Source of the DNA: Staphylococcus equorum
Lineage (GTDB): Bacteria > Bacillota > Bacilli > Staphylococcales > Staphylococcaceae
Assembly (NCBI RefSeq): GCF_001747895.1
Contig: NZ_LNNB01000003.1
Span: 1-64,000 of the forward strand
Direction of reading: 5' to 3'
DNA: 64,000 nt
Part shown: positions 47,422-56,643 of the stretch, one piece after another
How positions within the stretch are numbered: the stretch's first letter is position 1
Layout: each line of letters starts with the position of its first letter
Program-made: the position numbers and the translations under genes
Notes under the pieces: generated by a model
Databases searched by the model: none
What the model was told of the DNA's origin: nothing
Seen by the model: only the letters and a program-made list of their open reading frames with translations

Positions 47422-49245
47422 TTAATAAACATCTCTTTGATAACGTTTTTCTTTTTTCATTTGTGTAAGATACGCTTCGGCATCTGTTTCAGACATGCCG
47501 CCTTCTTGTTCTAATACGTAGCGAATCGTTTCATGCACATCTTTAGCCATTTGTTTTTCATCACCACATATATATAATGCAGCGCCATTCATTATCCATT
47601 CGTAAAATGTTGCACTTTGTTCAGCAATACGATGTTGCACATAAATTTTTTCTTCTGAATCGCGTGAAAATGCTACATCTAATTTGCTTAATACATCATC
47701 TTTTAACCAAGTTTGCCATTCTGTTTGATATAAAAAATCTGTAGTAAAGTACTGTTCTCCGAAAAACAGCCATGTATTACCAGTTAATCCAAGTTCCTCT
47801 CGCTCTTGAAGATATGATCTAAATGGTGCAACTCCGGTACCTGGGCCAATCATTATTACAGGTATTTCTTCGTTAAATGGAAATTTAAAATTAGGATTCT
47901 TCTTCAAATAAATTGGTATACTATCTCCGGGTTGTAAGCGTTCGGCTAATTGTACGGAACAAACACCATCACGTTCACGTTCGTGAGCCTCATACCTTAC
48001 TGCACCGACTGTAATATGCACTTCATCTGGATTTGCTTGAAAACTACTTGCGATAGAATACTCTCGCGGTGGTAACTTTCTTAACAATTGATGTAATGAC
48101 TGTGAATTAAATTGACTCGGTGGAAAATCTGTTAATAAATCGATTAAATCTCGACCTTCTATGTAACTTTGTATCCATAACGTATCCTCTACTTGCTCGG
48201 TTAATGTCGTATTTTCAAATAACGTTGAGGCTTTTAGCACTAAGTTCTTTGTTAATTTAGTAATTTCAAAATGATCTCGTAATGCTTCTTCGAGCGTGAG
48301 CTTGTCACCATTCGAATTAATAGCAATTTCGTCTTGAGCATGCCAACCTAAAGTTTCAATAAGTAATGCCACAATATTCGGATTATTTTGTGGCACTACG
48401 ACTAAGCAATCACCTGGTTCATATGTCTCACCATAGTCATCTAGTAAAAACTCAATATGCCTTACTTCCTTGTTAGATCCTCGGCCATTCAAATTAATGT
48501 TTTCCAATACTTCTGCTTCATATGGATTCGACTTGGAATAACGCTTTTCTTTTGTAGCCTGTGCTGTTTCTGCTAGTATTACTGATTCTTTATGACTCGA
48601 TGATTGGTTGAGTTGTTGAATATTTTCATTCATCCAGGCTTCCGCTTGCTCATCAAAATCTAAATCACAATCACGTCTCGCTACTAAACGTTCGCCGCCT
48701 AATTCTAAAAATCTAGCATCAAAGTCTTTCCCTGTTTGGCAAAAGAACTCATATGATTCATCTCCAAGGGCAAGTACTGAATAACGTACACCTTCTAATT
48801 TAGGCGCTTTTCTGCCATGTAAAAATTCATGAAATGTAAGTGCATTATCTGGTGGATCGCCTTCACCATGCGTAGCTGAAATCACAAATAAATCTTCTAC
48901 TTTTTTCAAGTCTTTAGGTTTAAACTCGTCCATTGCAGTCAGTTTCACAGTGTAGTTATGTTCTACTAATCGATCTGCAAAAATTTCTGCTAAACTTTGC
49001 GCATTACCAGTTTCTGAGCCATAAAGTATTGTTATATTTCTATCAACATTGTCTTCTGACTCACTATTTAATACATATTCTGCTACTTGCTGTGGGGCTT
49101 CAGCATCACTGACTAAAGTGTTTTGATATGCTGAAAGATAACCACTCAACCAAACTTTTTGTTCTGTGGTTAAAATGCTAACAACCTGATTGAGTTGGTC
49201 TGCTTGATGCTCATTAAATGGACTATTTGATACAGATAAATTCAC
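47422..49245 (-). CDS. cysJ: Sulfite reductase flavoprotein alpha subunit
   Basis: A 607-residue diflavin reductase: flavodoxin domain with ILYGSETGNAQSLAE (72-87), FAD domain with REYSIASS and a GVCSVQLAERL loop, NADPH domain with GPGTGVAPFRSYLQER and the C-terminal KRYQRDVY. It passes electrons from NADPH to CysI. The start is a GTG with GAGGTGA 9 bases before. A second gene of this kind begins at the right edge of the window. Confidence 0.95.
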   Translation of the reverse strand: MNLSVSNSPFNEHQADQLNQVVSILTTEQKVWLSGYLSAYQNTLVSDAEAPQQVAEYVLNSESEDNVDRNITILYGSETGNAQSLAEIFADRLVEHNYTVKLTAMDEFKPKDLKKVEDLFVISATHGEGDPPDNALTFHEFLHGRKAPKLEGVRYSVLALGDESYEFFCQTGKDFDARFLELGGERLVARRDCDLDFDEQAEAWMNENIQQLNQSSSHKESVILAETAQATKEKRYSKSNPYEAEVLENINLNGRGSNKEVRHIEFLLDDYGETYEPGDCLVVVPQNNPNIVALLIETLGWHAQDEIAINSNGDKLTLEEALRDHFEITKLTKNLVLKASTLFENTTLTEQVEDTLWIQSYIEGRDLIDLLTDFPPSQFNSQSLHQLLRKLPPREYSIASSFQANPDEVHITVGAVRYEAHERERDGVCSVQLAERLQPGDSIPIYLKKNPNFKFPFNEEIPVIMIGPGTGVAPFRSYLQEREELGLTGNTWLFFGEQYFTTDFLYQTEWQTWLKDDVLSKLDVAFSRDSEEKIYVQHRIAEQSATFYEWIMNGAALYICGDEKQMAKDVHETIRYVLEQEGGMSETDAEAYLTQMKKEKRYQRDVY

Positions 49246-49273
49246 CGCAAGTTCACCTCTTTTTTGTTTTTAT

Positions 49274-49440
49274 GGGAGTGGGACAGAAATCTAATTTTTC
49301 TAATAAGATTTCGTTGTATGAGCCCAGACCGGCAAGGATGACTAGAAAATGAAATACAAGGGCTGAAGCTCCTGCATAAGCATATTTTCAATTCAGTCAG
49401 CTATTGCCAATTTAATAATTGAGTTTGAGATATATATTCA
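49274..49440. repeat. Intergenic repeat fragment between cysH and cysJ
   Basis: It begins with GGGAGTGGGACAGAAATCT, a sequence seen in intergenic repeats of many staphylococci, and includes two imperfect inverted repeats (GAAATCT/AGATTTC and TGACTAGAAAATGAAATA with its partial complement). The rest of 49246-49575 holds the AAAACAGCTCT motif and no gene. Confidence 0.6.
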
Positions 49441-49575
49441 TGTCCTAAGCTCATGTCTGAAAAACAGCTCTATATCTTGCTCATAATATATTTATTGAAT
49501 AAATTATGCTTTCATTCTATACATATCCGATGTGTATACTAAGGATTAATAGTAAAAAAAGAATCTTAATCTAAA

Positions 49576-50304
49576 TTATGGTTTTTCAGTAGTATGAAGA
49601 CCACATTCTGTCTTGTTAGAATTACTCCATCTACCTTCCCTTGAGTCTCCGGAAGTTGAAACTGCTGATGTACAAGGTATGCAGCCAATACTCGGAAAAT
49701 TAAAATCATGTAGTTCGTTATAATGTAAATCATGTTTTTTAATATAATGCCATACATCATCCCAGGTCCAATGAATAAGCGGGCACACTTTTACTGATTT
49801 AAATCTTTCATCTTTGTTTACATAATTTGTAAATTGACGACTTGGCGATTGTTCTCTACGCAATCCTGAAACCCAAGCTGTAGCACCTGATAGCACTTCT
49901 TCCAGTGGCTTAATTTTACGTATGTAACAACATTGATTAGGATCATTTTTCCAAAGTGCAGAATTGAATTGCTCTGACTGTTCATCTAGTGTTAATTCTG
50001 GCTTTTTAAGCTTGATATTCAGTTCTGGATAACGCGTTTTGACTCTATCGATTAAATCATAGGTTTGTTGAAAATGAAGATCTGTATCTAAAAATACGAT
50101 TTCAGCATTTTTTCTAACACTATAAATCAAATCAATTAAAATCATGCCTTCCGCACCAAAGCTACATGCATAAACAATCGAATCACCATACGTTTCATAT
50201 GCCCATGCGATAACCTGACGTGCACCTTTAGTTTCATCTGAAATATCTAAGTCACTAAAAGCGTCGGTTTTAAAGTGCTCATATGTTATTTTTTCCTCTG
50301 ACAT
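49576..50304 (-). CDS. cysH: Assimilatory APS/PAPS reductase with [4Fe-4S] cysteines
   Basis: About 242 residues. It holds the P-loop-like SFGAEGMILIDL, the sulfonucleotide motif SGLRREQSPSR, the catalytic C-terminal ECGLH and the two Cys pairs QCCYIRK and GCIPC, which ligate the iron-sulfur cluster in APS-type reductases such as B. subtilis CysH. It makes sulfite for CysIJ. The second ATG (50304) is chosen since the first abuts GGGG. It is separated from cysJ by 330 bp and has a good sigma-A promoter. Confidence 0.93.
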   Translation of the reverse strand: MSEEKITYEHFKTDAFSDLDISDETKGARQVIAWAYETYGDSIVYACSFGAEGMILIDLIYSVRKNAEIVFLDTDLHFQQTYDLIDRVKTRYPELNIKLKKPELTLDEQSEQFNSALWKNDPNQCCYIRKIKPLEEVLSGATAWVSGLRREQSPSRQFTNYVNKDERFKSVKVCPLIHWTWDDVWHYIKKHDLHYNELHDFNFPSIGCIPCTSAVSTSGDSREGRWSNSNKTECGLHTTEKP

Positions 50305-50396
50305 TAATGGGTTCATCCCCTTTTCTTTAATGTGCTGTGTTTAAAATTCATATCATTTTTAGTCTTTAGAATTATTCGAAAATAATTATGATACAT

Positions 50397-50425
50397 ACTT
50401 TACTCATTGTAATTTTTTATGTCAA
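50397..50425 (-). promoter_or_regulatory. Sigma-A promoter of cysH
   Basis: TTGACA (50425-50420) and TAAAGT (50402-50397) with 17-base spacing on the minus strand. The other sequence up to 50654 is AT-rich with no clear regulator site. Confidence 0.7.
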
Positions 50426-50654
50426 GCGTACTTTTAAACTATAGTTTCTATTAAAAACAGTATAATTTCGTGAAATGTAAGCGCTTAACATAGCGTGTTC
50501 AAAATGTTTTTGATAATTATTTTTAAATAATAATTATAATAATGTAATTTTCATTAACAACGTTGTAAAACACGTTACATCAACATTTCTTATTTTTTAA
50601 AAATATTTTTCTTATTTTAATTTTTATAAGATCATAATTTATTTTTAATCAAAT

Positions 50655-50691
50655 GACAAAAACGCCAATAACAATTAAATGTCATTGGCGC
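50655..50691 (-). terminator. Terminator of hmp
   Basis: On the minus strand CGCCAATGAC pairs with GTTATTGGCG and is followed by TTTTTG. Confidence 0.85.
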
Positions 50692-50725
50692 TAGTTCATA
50701 AAATAAATTCAATTTTATCTAATAA

Positions 50726-51871
50726 TTATGCTGAAAAACTAAGTCTTGGAATAAATGTTTCGAAATGAATATTATCCATTGGCACGCCAATTGTTTGTAA
50801 TTCAGAAATCATTGCTTTTAAGAATGAATCGCCACCACAAATATAAATTTCTGTTTCATTATCTACATATTGTTGTAGTTGTGCTACTTCAATAAAGCCG
50901 TCTTCATCACGGAAATGTGTGTCAAAACGTGCAAATGAAGCGCGATCAGAAATATCGTTTAATTTGTTTTCAAAAGCGACATTTTGCGCATTAGATGTTG
51001 ATTGTAAGAATGTTGACTCTAAACCTGCGTCGACCGCTTCTTTATACATAGAGACAAGTGGCGTAACGCCCACACCTGAACCTAAGAATAATTGTTTATT
51101 TTCTTTATTCGCTAAAGCAAAACCACCTACTGGCGCAGATAAGCTTAACGTATCTCCAACTGACACTTCATCGTGTAGAATTGTTGATACTTCACCTTCA
51201 TGCGCTTCAGTAACATCTTTTCTAACTCCAAATGTTAAGAAGTCTTTACCACCATCAACGATAGAGTAATGTCTCTTAGCTTGGTAAGGTAGTTTTTCAC
51301 TCGTAATATCTACAGTAATATATTGACCAGGAACAAATTGACTTAAATCAATATCCTCTGATTGAATTGTAAATGCTTTAATAATCTCAGTTTCTTCAGT
51401 GATTTCAGTAACTTCAAATGGTTTGAAACCATCCCAAGCCATATTGCTGTAAACTTCTTTTTCTAAACCGATAAACGCATCAGCAATTTCTCCATAAGCT
51501 TTAATCCATGTTTGGATAATTGGATCTTCATCTTCAAGACCAGTCACTTCTTCAATCGCCCATATTAAATTTTCACCAACAATTGGGTAATGTTCGGGTT
51601 TAACTTGTAATGCACAGTGTTTGTATACAACAGGCATAATCGCTGGAACAATCGGTGACAAATCTTCGATGTTTTCAGCTGCTGCTAATACAGCCATTGC
51701 AAGTGCTGAAGATTGTAATCCTCTTTTTTGGTTAGTTTGATTAAATACATTTTTTAATTCTGGATGTTGTTCAAAGAGTCTCTTATAAAAAATTGATGTA
51801 ATCGTTTGTCCTTTATCTTTTAGTAATGGCACTGTTTCTTTAATTGTTTGTATCTCTTCTTGAGTTAACAT
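50726..51871 (-). CDS. hmp: Flavohemoglobin, nitric oxide dioxygenase
   Basis: A 381-residue three-domain protein: globin (about 1-140, heme His in KHCALQVKPEHYPIVGENL), FAD domain with RHYSIVDGG, and NAD domain with GSGVGVTPLVSM and EIYICGGDSF. It turns nitric oxide to nitrate, protecting against nitrosative stress. The NADH and flavin residues are intact. AGGAGGG precedes the ATG. Promoter region has no perfect Rex or NsrR site by eye. Confidence 0.95.
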   Translation of the reverse strand: MLTQEEIQTIKETVPLLKDKGQTITSIFYKRLFEQHPELKNVFNQTNQKRGLQSSALAMAVLAAAENIEDLSPIVPAIMPVVYKHCALQVKPEHYPIVGENLIWAIEEVTGLEDEDPIIQTWIKAYGEIADAFIGLEKEVYSNMAWDGFKPFEVTEITEETEIIKAFTIQSEDIDLSQFVPGQYITVDITSEKLPYQAKRHYSIVDGGKDFLTFGVRKDVTEAHEGEVSTILHDEVSVGDTLSLSAPVGGFALANKENKQLFLGSGVGVTPLVSMYKEAVDAGLESTFLQSTSNAQNVAFENKLNDISDRASFARFDTHFRDEDGFIEVAQLQQYVDNETEIYICGGDSFLKAMISELQTIGVPMDNIHFETFIPRLSFSA

Positions 51872-52163
51872 ATTGGCCCTCCTAATATTTTGTATATATC
51901 CATTATTATACGAACTTCAATTACTTACAATAAATTGAAACTTATTTCACACAACATTCACATTCTATATTCATAAATTTGTAATTATTTTCCGTTTTTT
52001 AAAAATAAACAAATGCGCATAACATGAATTTAAAACTTATACTACTCAAAAACTTATATTTTAAACTAATAAATTCTCCTTTAAAATATGTTATCAATTG
52101 AATTTACTTTTTTTCAAGATTAGTATATGTAATGGATACAAAAGACAAGTAGGAGGCTTTACT

Positions 52164-53768
52164 TTGAAATTTTCAAAAATAGTAAATGCAATGATTTTGG
52201 ATATGGAAGATAATGAACCATTTTTAGGCACGCTAATATTAAATGACGGTGTCATCTCTGACATTGTGCCACAAGAAGATATCGTAGAAGATGACAGTGC
52301 GCTAGACTTGGAACAACAATGGATTACACCTGGTTTTATAGATACGCACAGTCATCCGACAGGCTATGGTTCAACAAAATTAATGGTAGATTGTGCTGCT
52401 TCTGACATTCTAAACATCACAGACTTAATTAATAAATTTAATGACAATAAGCATAGCTTAACTAACAGCGGTTGGTTGATAGGTTACGGTTATAATGAAA
52501 AAGCTTTAACCGAACAACGTCATCCTAATCGCTTTGACTTAGACCAAATTTCTCAGGATACTGCAATTGCGATTATGCATTACTCTGGTCATATGGCTAC
52601 TGTAAATACCAAGGCACTTGAAGTTATGGGTGTTAACCTAACAGACGATAATCCAGAAGGTGGTTATTACCAACGAGATTCAGAAGGCTATGTCAACGGT
52701 GTGCTTATTGAATTGCCAGCTACTGTTAAATTAAGAGCAGCACTACCTAAATCTACAGCAGATAGTTTCGCTTATAGTATGAATTTAGCAATTGATGATT
52801 ATGTAAAAAATGGTATAACGAATACGTCTGATTTACTCATCGGCGGTAATGGCTACACAGACTATGAAGGCATATTAACATTTTTAAACGCACCTCAACG
52901 TATCCGCACACGCTGGGTGATTACGCATGAATTATTGGAAAAACATCCTGAATTTAAAGACGTCCATGCCGAAACACTTGATCGTACTTTTCAACAGCAA
53001 AGTGATCGTATGAGTCATTTAGGCGGCGTAAAATTCTTTAATGACGGATCTATTCAATTACAAACTGCTTCTATAAGAGGTACTTACTTAGATGGCGCAA
53101 CACCACCTGAACCTTTAATGTCACAAGATGTGATGACAGAAAAATTCAAACATTTTCAGCAATTAGGCTTTAATATTATTACCCACGCAAATGGTGATTA
53201 TGCAGCCCAAACTGTGATAGAAGCTTATAAGGATACAGCAGCGTATAAAACAAACGCTTTGCGCAATAGAGTTGAACATTTACAAACAGTAACGCGTTCA
53301 GATATTAAAGAAATGGCAGCGCATGATATTGGAGGTTCTTTCTTTATTAATCATGTGTATTATTTTGGTGACTTACACCGTGATGTCTTTTTAGGCAGCG
53401 ATAAAGCGCAAAATTTAGACCCAGTTAAATGGGCAGAAGATGAAAACATGGTGTTTACTTTGCATACGGATGCGCCAGTGACACCAATTTCTCCTTTAGA
53501 ATCTATTCAGATTGCTGTTGAAAGAAAAACTAAAAACGGTGAGATACTTGGTGCCCACCAACGTTTATCTCGCAGCTCCGCATATAAAAAGATGACTGCA
53601 GATGCAGCGCGTTTAAATCATACAGAAGACTACGAAGGTACAATTAAAGTTGGACATGTTGCAGACTTTGTCATACTGAATCGTAATCCTCTCGAGGAAG
53701 ATGTAACACTCGATAACAACTTAATTGAAGCAACGATTTGTAACGGTAAATTAGTCTATAAAAAATAG
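52164..53768 (+). CDS. YtcJ-like metal-dependent amidohydrolase
   Basis: About 534 residues of the amidohydrolase superfamily (YtcJ/AepA group). Motifs: GFIDTHSHPTG near residue 60, KFFNDGSIQLQTA in the middle, ITHANGDYAAQTV, NRVEHLQ and LHTDAPVTPISPL. The reading frame is open 66 bases further upstream, but AGGAGG 7 bases before the TTG at 52164 marks the start. Substrate is unknown. It is monocistronic. Confidence 0.85.
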   Translation: MKFSKIVNAMILDMEDNEPFLGTLILNDGVISDIVPQEDIVEDDSALDLEQQWITPGFIDTHSHPTGYGSTKLMVDCAASDILNITDLINKFNDNKHSLTNSGWLIGYGYNEKALTEQRHPNRFDLDQISQDTAIAIMHYSGHMATVNTKALEVMGVNLTDDNPEGGYYQRDSEGYVNGVLIELPATVKLRAALPKSTADSFAYSMNLAIDDYVKNGITNTSDLLIGGNGYTDYEGILTFLNAPQRIRTRWVITHELLEKHPEFKDVHAETLDRTFQQQSDRMSHLGGVKFFNDGSIQLQTASIRGTYLDGATPPEPLMSQDVMTEKFKHFQQLGFNIITHANGDYAAQTVIEAYKDTAAYKTNALRNRVEHLQTVTRSDIKEMAAHDIGGSFFINHVYYFGDLHRDVFLGSDKAQNLDPVKWAEDENMVFTLHTDAPVTPISPLESIQIAVERKTKNGEILGAHQRLSRSSAYKKMTADAARLNHTEDYEGTIKVGHVADFVILNRNPLEEDVTLDNNLIEATICNGKLVYKK

Positions 53769-53799
53769 CAGCGCCCTATGGATGATGTGTATTGTTTGA

Positions 53800-53872
53800 A
53801 AGACTCCTTATGAGAATGGCATCCATCTCAATACCACAGTCTCAAACCATATCCACGGAAAGCGCGCACTAC
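53800..53872. repeat. Decayed copy of dispersed intergenic repeat
   Basis: The end CCACGGAAAGCGCGCAC matches CCGCGGAAAGCGTGCAC of copy A. The left half is poorly conserved. Confidence 0.5.
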
Positions 53873-53890
53873 AATACGAAACATTGATAT

Positions 53891-53934
53891 AAAAAAGGGC
53901 ATGTTGAACTCAAAATTCAACATGTCCTTTTTTA
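53891..53934. terminator. Terminator after the amidohydrolase gene
   Basis: AAAAGGGCATGTTGAA pairs with TTCAACATGTCCTTTT. Confidence 0.88.
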
Positions 53935-53964
53935 GTGATGCTATATTTAACATTTATCAAAATG

Positions 53965-54035
53965 TTGACGAGTCGCATGAGGAACCAGCACGAGCCAAAG
54001 ACTGCAAGCTGAGTCAGTGTCCTAGGCAAATCAGT
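53965..54035. repeat. Decayed copy of dispersed intergenic repeat
   Basis: AGCACGAGCCAAAGACTGC and AAGCTGAGTCAGTGTCC align with AGCACTAACCGAAGACTAC and AAGCTGAGACTGTGTCC of copy A; the right end is lost. Confidence 0.65.
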
Positions 54036-54074
54036 CTAAAATTACAGTGTTTTATTCCTCACATATGAAGTAAG

Positions 54075-54920
54075 TTAATCATTATTATATTTCTCATTTA
54101 ATTGATGGATTAATCTTTTAAATTCAGCTTCTGATTTAAATTCAAAAGTGATGTTTCCTTTTTTATTATGTGTAGAAATAGAAACGGTTGAACCATATTG
54201 TTCTTTAAGTTGTCTTTCTTGTTGTTGAATAAACTTAGGTTTTGAAGCTGCTTTCTGTGTTTTCGTCTTTGTATTTTTTTCATTATAATTCTCATTTACG
54301 TATTGCTCTAAATAACGAACACTCCAAGACTCCCGGGAGACTTGCTTGGCGATTTGACGCATTTTTTGTACATCTTTTACAATTAATAAGGTACGTCCAT
54401 GCGCACCAGATAGTGTACCTTCTCTTATCATATTCGATACGTCTTTAGGTAATTGTAGTAAGCGTAGCATGTTCGCAATATAAGGTCTAGATTTACTTAA
54501 ACGCTCTGCAACTTCTTGTTGGGTTAGCTTTAAATCATCCATTAATTGACGATAGCTTTCTGCTTCTTCAATGACATTGAGATCTTCGCGTTGTAAATTC
54601 TCAATAATGGCAAGTTCCATCATATCTTCATCAGTTAGTGCTTTAACAATTGCGGGCACTTCTGTTAACCCTGCTATTTTTGCCGCTCGGTAACGTCGTT
54701 CACCTACTACAATGTGATAACCCGTAATAGTCTTTCTTAATACGATAGGTTGTAAAATACCGTGAAGTTTAATCGATTTTGCTAAGTCATTTAAACGTTC
54801 CTCATCAAATGTTTTACGTGGTTGATAAGGGTTCGCTTTAATAGTCGTTACTTTAACTTGTTGAATTTGAGCATCTTCTTCTAATTGTAATCTATGATCT
54901 TTTGAATTTTCGATTATCAT
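54075..54920 (-). CDS. parB: ParB/Spo0J chromosome-partitioning protein
   Basis: About 281 residues. N-terminal ParB domain with NPYQPRKTFDEERL and the CTP-binding GERRYRAAKIAG; central helix-turn-helix (TQQEVAERLSKSRPYIANMLRLL); C-terminal dimerisation region. It binds parS sites near the origin and loads SMC. The ATG at 54920 has a site; a TTG 21 bases earlier is possible. In S. aureus parB also neighbours the met operon. This suggests the window is near the chromosome origin. Confidence 0.92.
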   Translation of the reverse strand: MIIENSKDHRLQLEEDAQIQQVKVTTIKANPYQPRKTFDEERLNDLAKSIKLHGILQPIVLRKTITGYHIVVGERRYRAAKIAGLTEVPAIVKALTDEDMMELAIIENLQREDLNVIEEAESYRQLMDDLKLTQQEVAERLSKSRPYIANMLRLLQLPKDVSNMIREGTLSGAHGRTLLIVKDVQKMRQIAKQVSRESWSVRYLEQYVNENYNEKNTKTKTQKAASKPKFIQQQERQLKEQYGSTVSISTHNKKGNITFEFKSEAEFKRLIHQLNEKYNND

Positions 54921-55043
54921 ACACCTACTTTCCTCATCCAATATCTCTTTACGTATTTAATATATTCACAGTATATCATCACTCTCATGACAGTAAATAT
55001 ACATGGAAAATAATTTGTTTAATCTAAATTTTCAGATAAGTTG

Positions 55044-55072
55044 TTGACAAAAAGTATTTTGGTGTGTAATCT
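55044..55072 (+). promoter_or_regulatory. Sigma-A promoter of the met operon
   Basis: TTGACA (55044-55049), 17 bases, TAATCT (55067-55072). Transcription would start near 55079, just ahead of the T-box leader. Confidence 0.8.
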
Positions 55073-55078
55073 AAGGTA

Positions 55079-55517
55079 TATCAAATACGAATTGCACATA
55101 CGAAACACAGTAATAGGGAAAGTAAAACTTACACTGCTGACACAGAGAGTCTTTGTTCGCTGAAAGAAGACACGGAAAGAAAGTTTGAAAATGGCCTTTG
55201 AGTGTTGATACCAATATGAGGTGTCAACGGGATCGCCCGTTATAGCGATACAGTATTAACATTTTGTTAAATGGCGTACTGGATTAAATCCACGCGTCGT
55301 ATATTTCGTTAATACTCATTTTATTCATATAAGATGAGTTTTTTAATTTCAACGAAGATACGATGTCACTATTCAGTCTCTGTTGCCTATTCAACAATTT
55401 GGCGTACTGGATAAGGTTACTTTAGTGATAGAGTAACAAACAAAGGTGGTACCGCGAGCTAAGCTTTCGTCCTTTATATCCGATTATTCGGGTGTAAAGG
55501 ACGGAAGCTTTTTTTAT
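55079..55517 (+). ncRNA. Methionine T-box leader RNA
   Basis: About 440 nt. The T-box AAAGGTGGTACCGCG lies at 55442-55456 and pairs with a charged-state-sensing tRNA acceptor end. The terminator AAGCTTTCGTCCTTTA with its complement and a T run ends at 55517. A candidate Met specifier AUG lies at 55191-55193, just before GGCCTTTGAGT. Staphylococcal met leaders are known to be unusually long and to read initiator tRNA. Within it TGGCGTACTGGAT occurs twice (55272-55284 and 55400-55412), which a simple T-box does not need. Confidence 0.92.
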
Positions 55518-55539
55518 TTTTAAAAGGAGGTTATCTATT

Positions 55540-56643
55540 ATGAAAAATACTGAACTGGCACAAATTGCTTTGTCACAAGATCATACAGGCGCAGTTGCAA
55601 ATCCAATATATTTATCAACAGCATACCAACACCCTCACTTAGGCGAATCAACTGGTTACGACTATACAAGAACGAAAAATCCAACTCGTTCAGCATTTGA
55701 GGAAGCTTTTGCAAAACTAGAACGAGGTACTGCTTCATTTGCAACTTCAAGTGGTATGTCAGCCATTCAACTTATTTGTAACTTATTCAAAACTGGTGAC
55801 GAAATATTAGTATCTTTCGATTTATATGGTGGCACATTTAGACTTTTTGATTTTTACGAGCAACAGTATGGTATTCATTTCAAATATGTAGACTTCCTTA
55901 ATTATGAAGAAGTAGAACAAAGTATTACTGAAAATACAAAAGCACTATTTATAGAACCAATTTCTAATCCACAAATGATAGATGTTGATATTGATCCGTA
56001 CTATATCTTAAGTAAAAAATTCAATTTACTAACAATTATAGATAATACATTTTTAACACCTTATCTTTCAACGCCACTCGAGGATGGTGCAGACATCGTC
56101 TTACATTCTGCTACAAAATATATAGGTGGTCATAACGATGTACTTGCTGGTGTTGTTACAGTGAATGACGATGCGCTAGCAGAACAATTAGCACAGTTAC
56201 ACAATATGATTGGTGCTACACTATCACCTTTCGATAGTTATTTACTACAACGTGGTTTAAAAACACTACACATCAGAATGGATCGTTCAGAATATAACGC
56301 TAAACTACTCGCAGAACGATGTAGTAACTTAGACGCAATTGATAAAGTACTTTATAGCGGACGCACTGGCATGTTGAGCTTACGTTTAAACAAAGCTTAT
56401 AAAGCTGATAAATTCTTAGAACATTTAAAAGTTTGTTTATTCGCCGAAAGTCTCGGCGGTACTGAAACATTCATAACATTTCCATATACCCAAACCCATG
56501 TAGATATGCCAGATGAGGAAAAAGACAAACGCGGCATTGATGAACATTTACTTAGACTATCTATCGGAATTGAAAATTATGAAGATATTGAGAAAGATAT
56601 CATACAAGCATTACAAAAATCTAACCAAGGAGTGATTTCATGA
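55540..56643 (+). CDS. metI: Cystathionine gamma-synthase / O-acyl-homoserine thiolyase
   Basis: A 367-residue PLP enzyme of the Cys/Met metabolism family. PLP Lys lies in HSATKYIGGH and the partner site in SSGMSAIQ. It joins activated homoserine with cysteine or sulfide. It is the first gene after the T-box; RBS AAAAGGAGG. It overlaps metC by 4 bp (ATGA). Confidence 0.93.
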   Translation: MKNTELAQIALSQDHTGAVANPIYLSTAYQHPHLGESTGYDYTRTKNPTRSAFEEAFAKLERGTASFATSSGMSAIQLICNLFKTGDEILVSFDLYGGTFRLFDFYEQQYGIHFKYVDFLNYEEVEQSITENTKALFIEPISNPQMIDVDIDPYYILSKKFNLLTIIDNTFLTPYLSTPLEDGADIVLHSATKYIGGHNDVLAGVVTVNDDALAEQLAQLHNMIGATLSPFDSYLLQRGLKTLHIRMDRSEYNAKLLAERCSNLDAIDKVLYSGRTGMLSLRLNKAYKADKFLEHLKVCLFAESLGGTETFITFPYTQTHVDMPDEEKDKRGIDEHLLRLSIGIENYEDIEKDIIQALQKSNQGVIS

